12,089 bases of DNA from an uncultured Coriobacteriaceae bacterium (GTDB lineage: Bacteria; Actinomycetota; Coriobacteriia; Coriobacteriales; Eggerthellaceae). The notes below the pieces were generated by a model. The model made no database searches and was not told the origin of the DNA. It saw nothing but the letters and a program-made list of their open reading frames with translations. The DNA lies in assembly GCA_946623915.1 (NCBI GenBank), contig CAMORQ010000031.1:1-12089 (forward strand), written 5' to 3'. The translations under genes and the position numbers were made by a program. Shown piece after piece: positions 6,575 through 12,089 of this stretch; position 1 is the stretch's first letter; each line of letters begins with the position of its first letter.

Positions 6575-7930
6575 ATGGTCGCCGGAGCGCGCATTGCCGA
6601 TGTGATTCCCCAAAGCCCCGCTGACATTGCGGGGTTTTCTGCAGGGTGCACTTTGTTTCGGGTCGATGGCGAGCCTATCCGCGATATCATCGATTGGTGG
6701 TGGCATGCCGATGGGGATCAGATGCAGGTGGAGGGCGCCGACCCAGTTGGCCATCGGCTCTGCGTCGAACTTGAACGCGATTTCGGTCAGGACTGGGGTT
6801 TCGTTTTCGATGGCGTGCTGTTCGACGAACCCTTACGATGCAGGAACGCGTGCACGTTTTGCTTCATGGACCAGCTGCCCGCCCACATGCGCCCCACCTT
6901 GACGTTCAAAGACGATGACTACCGGCTCAGTTTCCTTCAGGGCAATTTCGTCACCTTCACCAACCTCGATGACACCCATGTTGCCCGTATAATCGAGCAG
7001 CATATTTCTCCTCTTCGCTACTCGTTGCATGCCGTCAGCCCGGCGGTGCGCCAGAAGTTGATGGGCAAGCATGCCCAGCAAGGCCTCGACCGTGCGTGCG
7101 AGCTGCTCGCTGGTGGAATCGAGCTCCATGCGCAGATAGTCCTGGTGCCGGGTGAAAACGACGGAGACGAGCTAAGGCGTACCCTTCAGTGGGCGCTCGG
7201 CCAACCTGGAATCGCCAACGTCGGTATCGTTCCTCTGGGGTCCACGAGCCATCAGATGCGTTTCGACAGAAGCTTTGATGCACCCGACGAGGCGCAAGAA
7301 GTACTGGGCATCATCGACGAGTACAGTGCTCGCGCCATGGAGCAACGTGGCTACGCCTGGGTCTACGCAGCTGACGAATTCTACTGCAACGCATACCCGG
7401 ATTCACTGCTGGAAATGCTTCCTCCCGCCAGCCATTACGCTTCCTTCGACATGTTCGAAGACGGCATAGGGATGGTGCGCGCCTTCGTCGACGATTTTGC
7501 CGCATCCAAAGCATTGCTCGAGCGCACGCACGATGTGCTCGAAGCGAGCCGCCTGCAGGTCCTGTTCGTCTGCGGGTGCGCGCAAAAGGCTTTCTTTGCC
7601 CCTCTGCTCGCGCAGAGCCCTTGTGCATCGTCGATCAAGCCCCTCTACGTTCCCAACCGATTCCTCGGAGGAAACGTTAACGTCACAGGACTCGTCTGCG
7701 GCGCGGATATAGTGCGGGAACTGCGCGACATAACAGACGATGCTCGGGAGAACACGCTTGTTGTTGCGCCCAAGGTCATGTTCAACTCGGCGGGGGTAAC
7801 CCTCGACGATATGGGGGTAGATGACTTGAGCGCCGAAGGGGGCATGACCGTCCACGTGGTATCATGCCAACCATCGGATTTCTTATCCGAAATCGTTTCG
7901 CTTGTTTCCCAGAGGGAGGTGCAATCTTAA
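6575..7930 (+). CDS. DUF512-family PDZ/radical SAM protein, function unassigned
   Basis: A 451-residue protein of the DUF512 radical SAM family, to my knowledge without an established reaction. Residues about 5-55 form a PDZ-like domain (ADVIPQSPADIAGFSAGC). The cluster-binding motif C-R-N-A-C-T-F-C follows (C89, C93, C96), a C-x3-C-x2-C spacing continued by the family signature FMDQLP. The stretch FKDDDYRLSFLQGNFVT (111-127) and the RYSLHAVSPAVRQKLMG segment (148-164) are also highly typical. The C-terminal DUF512 part includes GGNVNVTGLVCGADI and VVAPKVMFNSAG. No transmembrane segment is seen, so it is probably cytoplasmic. It starts 8 bases after the peptidase stop with AGAGGTGG just upstream. 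Its TAA directly abuts the der ATG. The der-DUF512 neighbourhood recurs in Firmicutes, hinting at a link to ribosome or translation biology, but this is inference. Confidence 0.93.
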   Translation: MVAGARIADVIPQSPADIAGFSAGCTLFRVDGEPIRDIIDWWWHADGDQMQVEGADPVGHRLCVELERDFGQDWGFVFDGVLFDEPLRCRNACTFCFMDQLPAHMRPTLTFKDDDYRLSFLQGNFVTFTNLDDTHVARIIEQHISPLRYSLHAVSPAVRQKLMGKHAQQGLDRACELLAGGIELHAQIVLVPGENDGDELRRTLQWALGQPGIANVGIVPLGSTSHQMRFDRSFDAPDEAQEVLGIIDEYSARAMEQRGYAWVYAADEFYCNAYPDSLLEMLPPASHYASFDMFEDGIGMVRAFVDDFAASKALLERTHDVLEASRLQVLFVCGCAQKAFFAPLLAQSPCASSIKPLYVPNRFLGGNVNVTGLVCGADIVRELRDITDDARENTLVVAPKVMFNSAGVTLDDMGVDDLSAEGGMTVHVVSCQPSDFLSEIVSLVSQREVQS

Positions 7931-9244
7931 ATGTCGCAGTACATGGTCGCCGTAGTTGGTCGGCCCAACGTCGGCAAATCGACATTCGTCAATCGCATCG
8001 CCCAGGCTGACGAAGCGATCGTCCACGAGATGCGTGGCGTAACACGGGACCGGTCCTACCACGAAACCGACTGGAACGGAACCACTTTCACGCTCATAGA
8101 CACGGGCGGCATTGAAGTCGGAGGCGACGACAGCTTCCAGGCTTCCATCACTTCGCAAGCTTTCTCCGCTGCCGACGAATGCGACCTTATCGTGTTCCTC
8201 GTGGACGGGAAGACCGGCATAAACGCCGATGACGAAGCCGTCGCGCGCCTGCTGCGCAGAAGCAAACGCGAAGTCGTGTTGGCTGTTAACAAGATGGACA
8301 ACCCAGCTGATTCCGATGCGCTCTACGAATTCTACAACCTCGGCCTCGGAGATCCGTGGCCCATTTCATCGTTGCACGGCCATGGAACCGGCGATCTTCT
8401 CGACCATATCGTCGAATCGCTTTCCGCCTTGCCATCGCGCGAAGAAGAGCAGGAAGACACCATCGACATCGCGATCATAGGACGCCCTAATGCTGGGAAG
8501 TCTTCTTTGACCAACGCCCTTTCCAAACAGGAGCGCTCCATTGTCAGTGACGTTGCGGGAACGACGCGCGATGCCATCGACACGCTCGTCCATCACGATG
8601 GCCGCGCATACCGCATCGTTGACACGGCTGGTCTGCGGCGCAAAAGCCAGATCGACGAAGATGTTGAATATTACGGGTTCGTCCGCGCCATGCGAGCGAT
8701 AGACCGCTGCCACGTCGCATTGCTCGTCATCGACTCTTCTTTGGGAATGACCGATCAAGACCAGCGAGTAGCCGGTTTCGCTGCAGACCGCGGATGCGCC
8801 ATGGTGATCGTCCTGAATAAATGGGATCTCGTCGAGGGCCCGGAGGCAAAGGAAGCCATACGTGAGCGGATCGCCGATCGGATGGGCTTCGTTTCGTATG
8901 CCCCCGTGGTGGCCATTTCGGCTTTGACGGGAAAGAACGTGTCTCGTATATGGTCGGCCGTCGACGGAGCCTACCAATCGTATGTCGGAACGACTTCGAC
9001 CAGTTCGCTTAACAGCTGGCTTCAGGAGATACGTGATTTCGGCCACAGCATAAGCAAAGGGAAGAAGATTCTGCGGATCAAATACGTCACGCAGACTTCG
9101 ACCTGCCCACCGGAATTCACGTTCTTCTGCAACCACCCCGACTTAGTCGACGACAACTACCGCCGCTACCTTGAAAACAGACTTCGAGCGAAATACGATT
9201 TCGCCGGCACGCCCATCAGGCTGAAATTCAAGAAGAAAGACTGA
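7931..9244 (+). CDS. der: ribosome-assembly GTPase Der (EngA)
   Basis: An essential double-domain GTPase for maturation of the 50S ribosomal subunit. The 437-residue protein has two G domains in tandem. The first has GRPNVGKST (10-18), GVTRD (36-40), DTGG (57-60) and NKMD (120-123). The second has GRPNAGKSS (184-192), GTTRD (210-214), DTAGLRRKS (231-239) and NKWD (296-299). The C-terminal KH-like domain (about 355-437) contains the usual KILRIKYVTQT segment and ends in a basic tail. All nucleotide-binding motifs are intact. The ATG follows the preceding stop with no spacer; GGGAGG at 7914-7919, inside the end of the DUF512 gene, is the likely ribosome site at 11 bases. plsY follows after 5 bases. 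Confidence 0.99.
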   Translation: MSQYMVAVVGRPNVGKSTFVNRIAQADEAIVHEMRGVTRDRSYHETDWNGTTFTLIDTGGIEVGGDDSFQASITSQAFSAADECDLIVFLVDGKTGINADDEAVARLLRRSKREVVLAVNKMDNPADSDALYEFYNLGLGDPWPISSLHGHGTGDLLDHIVESLSALPSREEEQEDTIDIAIIGRPNAGKSSLTNALSKQERSIVSDVAGTTRDAIDTLVHHDGRAYRIVDTAGLRRKSQIDEDVEYYGFVRAMRAIDRCHVALLVIDSSLGMTDQDQRVAGFAADRGCAMVIVLNKWDLVEGPEAKEAIRERIADRMGFVSYAPVVAISALTGKNVSRIWSAVDGAYQSYVGTTSTSSLNSWLQEIRDFGHSISKGKKILRIKYVTQTSTCPPEFTFFCNHPDLVDDNYRRYLENRLRAKYDFAGTPIRLKFKKKD

Positions 9245-9249
9245 CGGCC

Positions 9250-9897
9250 ATGCTCTATCTAGGTTTTGCGCTCGTTGGCATTCTTTCGTTCCTGCTCGGA
9301 TCGATACCTTTCGGCATTGTCATCGGCAAATTGCTGTACAAGAAGGACATTCGGGAAGTCGGGTCCGGCAACATCGGCACCACGAATGCTATTCGCGCCT
9401 TGGGCAAGGCGGGTGGATACGCCGTTTTCGTCCTCGATTTCGGAAAGGGCCTTGCTTCAGGTTTCATCGCGCTTGCTCTCTGGTCGGCGTTTGGAGGAGA
9501 TGCACCCGGTTCGGCATTTCCCGCACAGGCCGATTACCGAGCCCTGTCGTTTTTCGCGTGCACGCTCGGCCACATTTTCAGTCCTTGGCTGAAATTCAAA
9601 GGTGGCAAAGGCATCGCGGTTGCCGTTGGATGCCAGTTTTCGGCGTTCGGTCCTGTCTGGGCAATTCTCGAACTGTCTATTTTCGCTGTTCTTGTTATCG
9701 CGACCCGCTACGTTTCCGTTGGCTCGATTGCCGCGGCTTCGGCATGCGTCGTACTTTCCTTCATCGTTTTCGCGGGGCACCCGGTTGCCATCGCGCTGGC
9801 GGCGATTTGCGGATCGACCGTTGTGTGGGCGCATCGCGAAAACATAGGACGGCTTATGCGCGGAGAAGAGAATCGCATAGGGAAGAAGAGCAGCTAA
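9250..9897 (+). CDS. plsY: acyl-phosphate:glycerol-3-phosphate acyltransferase
   Basis: An integral membrane enzyme transferring the acyl group from acyl-phosphate to glycerol 3-phosphate, giving lysophosphatidate. The 215 residues contain several hydrophobic helices, and the three PlsY signature loops are present: GSGNIGTTNAIRALGKAGG (38-56), GHIFSPWLKFKGGKGIA (107-123) and AHRENIGRLMRGEE (194-207). Length is normal for the family. The ATG lies 5 bases after the der stop, with only a weak AAGAAAGA-like ribosome site inside der, consistent with coupling. der-plsY is a recurrent bacterial pair. The acyl-phosphate producer PlsX is not in the window. PlsC, which uses the product, is encoded at 3688-4512. 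Confidence 0.97.
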   Translation: MLYLGFALVGILSFLLGSIPFGIVIGKLLYKKDIREVGSGNIGTTNAIRALGKAGGYAVFVLDFGKGLASGFIALALWSAFGGDAPGSAFPAQADYRALSFFACTLGHIFSPWLKFKGGKGIAVAVGCQFSAFGPVWAILELSIFAVLVIATRYVSVGSIAAASACVVLSFIVFAGHPVAIALAAICGSTVVWAHRENIGRLMRGEENRIGKKSS

Positions 9898-9910
9898 TCG
9901 TAAACAGAGG

Positions 9911-9916
9911 AAAGGA
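9911..9916 (+). promoter_or_regulatory. ribosome binding site supporting the GTG start of the methyltransferase
   Basis: AAAGGA at 9911-9916, preceded by GAGG at 9907-9910, lies 8 bases before the GTG at 9925. It is the strongest purine-rich site in the 27-base gap after plsY and supports this non-ATG start. Confidence 0.6.
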
Positions 9917-9924
9917 AGCGAACC

Positions 9925-10395
9925 GTGCCTGCGCCAACGTACTTCGTGTACCAAACACCAGTCGGCCACATCACGCTTGCTTCTGACGGGACTCACATAA
10001 CCAACCTTGCGTTCGGGGAGTTCGAATTCCCCTGCACGCACGCGGCCTCTTCCCTTACGAACGCTGCAGCAAACCAGCTCCAGGAATATCTTGCGGGCAA
10101 GAGAACCGTGTTCGATCTGCCCCTTCTCGCTAAAGGCACCGACTTTCAGCATGCCGTTTGGGAAGCCGTTTCGCGCATACCTTATGGGCAAACAAGATCT
10201 TACGGCGATATCGCACAGGCGGTAGGCAACCCGAAAGCGACGAGGGCGGTAGGCCTTGCGAACAACCGGAATCCGCTCCCCATTCTTGTTCCCTGCCATA
10301 GGGTAATCGGCGCAAACGGCAAACCTGTGGGCTACGCAGGAGGCCTGAAGGTAAAGGAATTCCTGCTGAATCTTGAGCATGAGCATTCCTGCTAG
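9925..10395 (+). CDS. ogt: methylated-DNA--[protein]-cysteine S-methyltransferase
   Basis: A suicide DNA-repair protein moving the methyl group from O6-methylguanine (and O4-methylthymine) to its own cysteine. The 156-residue protein has a short N-terminal domain and the complete C-terminal DNA-binding domain. Visible are FQHAVWEAVSRIPYGQT (74-90), SYGDIA (92-97), the arginine finger R107 in ATRAVG, GLANNRNP (110-117) and the active-site PCHRVIG (123-129, nucleophile C124). No Ada-type regulatory domain or AlkA fusion is present, so the stand-alone Ogt/MGMT form is favoured. The GTG start is supported by AAAGGA upstream. It follows plsY after 27 bases without an evident terminator, so co-transcription is likely. 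53 bases separate it from rpe. The choice between the names ogt and mgmT is only nomenclature. Confidence 0.96.
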   Translation: MPAPTYFVYQTPVGHITLASDGTHITNLAFGEFEFPCTHAASSLTNAAANQLQEYLAGKRTVFDLPLLAKGTDFQHAVWEAVSRIPYGQTRSYGDIAQAVGNPKATRAVGLANNRNPLPILVPCHRVIGANGKPVGYAGGLKVKEFLLNLEHEHSC

Positions 10396-10417
10396 CGCCT
10401 ATTCGACTTCTTTGGGA

Positions 10418-10437
10418 TACAATCGATACGAAGATTG
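10418..10437 (+). promoter_or_regulatory. weak -10 candidate with overlapping inverted repeat before rpe
   Basis: In the 53-base gap, TACAAT at 10418-10423 resembles a -10 hexamer, but no matching -35 is visible. Overlapping it is the inverted repeat CAATC-n8-GATTG (10420-10437), which ends just before the AAAGGA ribosome site of rpe (10438-10443). This may be a minor promoter, a small leader hairpin, or chance. Confidence 0.22.
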
Positions 10438-10448
10438 AAAGGAATGCC

Positions 10449-11156
10449 ATGTTCCAGGACACGCTTGTTTCCCCATCGATTCTTTCGGCCGATTTTATGC
10501 GGCTTGGCGAAGAAGTTGACGCGATAACTTCAGCTGGTGCAGACTGGATCCACTTCGACGTGATCGACGGGTTGTTCGCGCCCAACATCACCGTCGGCGT
10601 GCCGGTGCTGAAATCGATGATGCGCTCTGCCCGTTTGCCCGTGGACGCTCACTTGATGGTGAGCGACCCTCTTGATAAGCTGCCGTGGTTCCTTGCGATG
10701 AAACCCGATTACGTGACCATCCATTGGGAGGCGCTAACACCTGGCGATCAGGAGCGAGAAGCGCGTTTGGCCGCAGGTCTTATACGCGAAGCAGGGTCGC
10801 ATCCCGGCATTGCGATAAAACCGGACACCGACCCGCTGGCCATTCAATCCACGCTTTCTCTATGGGATATGGTTTTGGTCATGAGTGTGTTCCCAGGTTT
10901 TTCGGGGCAATCGTACATCCCCGAATCGGCCGAGCGCGTTCGGTGCGCCGTGGACGCTTGCCGTGCTGCCGGATGCTCACCGCTTATACAGGTTGATGGG
11001 GGGATCGATGCAACAACGGCTCCGCTAGTCGCCGAAGCCGGTGCCGATGTCCTGGTTGCGGGAAACGCGGTGTTCGGTGCAGACGACTATGGGCAAGCCA
11101 TCAGCGCCATGCGGCATGCGGCCGACACCGCACACGCCAAGAGGGATGACCGCTGA
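10449..11156 (+). CDS. rpe: ribulose-phosphate 3-epimerase
   Basis: Interconverts D-ribulose 5-phosphate and D-xylulose 5-phosphate in the pentose phosphate pathway. The 235-residue TIM barrel starts with VSPSILSADF (7-16). Metal ligands of the family are all present: H35 and D37 (HFDVIDG), H68 (DAHLMV) and D183 (QVDGG). The phosphate-binding region VAGNAVFG (203-210) is also clear. Two conserved loops deviate from what I recall as consensus: DVIDGLFAPN in place of DVMDGHFVPN, and VMSVFPGFSGQ in place of VM(S/T)VNPGFGGQ. Related ketohexose or allulose-phosphate epimerases share this fold, so substrate specificity is slightly uncertain. The ATG has AAAGGA at 10438-10443, five bases away. The stop TGA overlaps the ATG of the following desulfurase gene by one base. 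Confidence 0.94.
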   Translation: MFQDTLVSPSILSADFMRLGEEVDAITSAGADWIHFDVIDGLFAPNITVGVPVLKSMMRSARLPVDAHLMVSDPLDKLPWFLAMKPDYVTIHWEALTPGDQEREARLAAGLIREAGSHPGIAIKPDTDPLAIQSTLSLWDMVLVMSVFPGFSGQSYIPESAERVRCAVDACRAAGCSPLIQVDGGIDATTAPLVAEAGADVLVAGNAVFGADDYGQAISAMRHAADTAHAKRDDR

Positions 11157-12089
11157 TGGGGGAGCGGGTGTACCTGGATTACGCCGCCACGTCGCCGCTT
11201 TGCGCTTCTGCCGCCGCCGCCCTGGCTCCGTTCGTGGCTTCGGGGTCCGGTCGGCCCGAGGCGTTCGCAAACGCCAATTCGCTTCATTCCGATGGACGGT
11301 CGGCGTTCAGAACCATGGAAGATTCCCGTCAATCCGTCGCGCGCATCCTCAATGCCCGACCAGACGAAATCGTTTTCACAAGCGGTGCGACGGAAAGCGA
11401 TTTCTTGGCTCTGGCGGGCATCGCTGCTGCTGCACGGGATCGCGTTGCCGTGCCGCATGTAGTCACTACGACCATCGAACACGACGCGGTGTACAACTCC
11501 GCTCGTACCCTCGAAAAACTCGGTATGGCACGTGTCTCCTTCGTCGACCCGCGCGTCGATGGTCATATCGATCCAGCTTCCATAGAAGCCGCCATGACCG
11601 ACGACACGGTCCTCGTTTCCGTGATAGCCGTGCACAACGAAACGGGCGCCGTAAACGATTTGGCGTCCATCGGTGCGCTCGCGCACGAACGCAATGCGCT
11701 GTTTCACACCGATGCGGTGCAGGCGCTCGGCAAAGTCCCTTTCGACTTGTCCGCGCTTCCTGTTGACGCCGCGAGCTTTTCCGGGCATAAAGTCTGTGCG
11801 CCCAAAGGTATCGGCCTGCTGTATCTGAGGAAAGGGACCCCGTTTTCTCCGCTCGTCGTCGGCGGGGGACAGGAGGGCGGCCTGCGAGGCGGCACCCAGA
11901 ACGTATGCGGCATGGCGGCTTTCGCCGCAGCGCTCGAATCCGCATGCTCGGATGACGATGCCCTCGCTGGTGAACGCGCACGCCTTTCGTCTCTGCGCGA
12001 TAGGCTCTATGATGCGCTTGCTTCCTACGACGGCGTCTTGGCGACGGTGCCCTGCGCGCCTGGGTCGGCAGAATATGCGCCCCATATCG
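11156..12089 (+). CDS. cysteine desulfurase (NifS/IscS-like), 3'-truncated by window edge
   Basis: A PLP-dependent class V aminotransferase-fold enzyme that takes sulfur from cysteine for Fe-S clusters or thiolated tRNA. 311 residues are in the window and the frame stays open to its end. Motifs run in order: LDYAATSP (7-14), TSGATESD (75-82), the PLP-stacking histidine in TIEHDAV (H109), HNETGAV (160-166), FHTDAVQALGK (183-193, with D186 and Q189), SFSGHKVCAPKGIG (207-220, PLP lysine K212) and GGGQEGGLRGGTQNV (236-250). The GGGQE-G-R-GT-N motif places it in the IscS/NifS group rather than SufS. The catalytic cysteine loop lies beyond the edge. TSGATESD has Asp where Asn is usual, and HNETG has His in place of the first Asn of NNE. 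ATG 11156 overlaps the rpe stop (TGATG), with GAGGGA at 11141-11146. Its Fe-S or tRNA role cannot be settled here. Confidence 0.94.
   Translation, partial: MGERVYLDYAATSPLCASAAAALAPFVASGSGRPEAFANANSLHSDGRSAFRTMEDSRQSVARILNARPDEIVFTSGATESDFLALAGIAAAARDRVAVPHVVTTTIEHDAVYNSARTLEKLGMARVSFVDPRVDGHIDPASIEAAMTDDTVLVSVIAVHNETGAVNDLASIGALAHERNALFHTDAVQALGKVPFDLSALPVDAASFSGHKVCAPKGIGLLYLRKGTPFSPLVVGGGQEGGLRGGTQNVCGMAAFAAALESACSDDDALAGERARLSSLRDRLYDALASYDGVLATVPCAPGSAEYAPHI

Noticed and set aside
7874..7890. Hairpin TCGGAT-TTCTT-ATCCGA at the end of the DUF512 gene, before der
   Set aside because: It has a 6-base stem inside coding sequence with no T tract after it. Too weak for a terminator and easily explained by chance.
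1..12089. Search for a defence system, CRISPR, mobile element, prophage, biosynthetic cluster or riboswitch
   Set aside because: All thirteen genes belong to recognisable families, mostly housekeeping. Gaps are at most 87 bases, and I see no transposase, integrase, direct-repeat array or structured leader. A novel multi-gene system is not supported.

Overview
The window carries thirteen genes, all on the plus strand and almost back to back. They are mainly housekeeping genes for RNA modification, aromatic amino acid synthesis, nucleotide, phospholipid and isoprenoid metabolism, cell-wall hydrolysis, ribosome assembly, DNA repair and sulfur mobilisation. The first gene (pseudouridine synthase) is cut at its 5' end and the last (a NifS/IscS-like cysteine desulfurase) at its 3' end. 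No stretch above 100 bases lacks a gene; the largest gap is 87 bases (5349-5435). I see no rRNA, tRNA, CRISPR array, insertion sequence, phage gene or convincing terminator.

The moderately GC-rich composition by eye, frequent GTG/TTG starts and gene order suggest a member of the Actinomycetota, most likely Coriobacteriia (Eggerthellales, for example a Slackia- or Denitrobacterium-like genome). This is inference. The order rluB ... cmk ... der resembles the rluB-cmk-der block known from mycobacteria. Here tyrA-aroA sit before cmk, and plsC, ispH, a secreted peptidase gene and a DUF512 radical SAM gene sit between cmk and der. cmk-plsC-ispH and DUF512-der-plsY are arrangements familiar from Firmicutes/Clostridia.

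Layout: (1) 1-5348, rluB-like, tyrA, aroA, cmk, plsC, ispH. The last five are joined by overlaps or gaps of 0-3 bases, so they probably form one translationally coupled operon. (2) 5349-5435, an AT-rich gap with a candidate promoter and a small interrupted palindrome. (3) 5436-9897, a secreted M23 peptidase with a coiled-coil arm, the DUF512 PDZ/radical SAM protein, der and plsY, again tightly packed. (4) 9925-12089, ogt-type methyltransferase, rpe, and the partial cysteine desulfurase overlapping the rpe stop.

Functional links: TyrA and AroA act in the tyrosine branch and the shikimate pathway. PlsY (acyl-phosphate to lysophosphatidate) and PlsC (lysophosphatidate to phosphatidate) are successive steps of phospholipid synthesis. 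RluB and Der both act on the large ribosomal subunit. IspH and the radical SAM protein need Fe-S clusters, and the cysteine desulfurase could supply sulfur for these.

I did not find a convincing undescribed multi-gene system. The best unknown is the DUF512 radical SAM protein, conserved in families but without an assigned reaction, directly abutting der. Next are the peptidase promoter region and some active-site substitutions in Rpe and the cysteine desulfurase.
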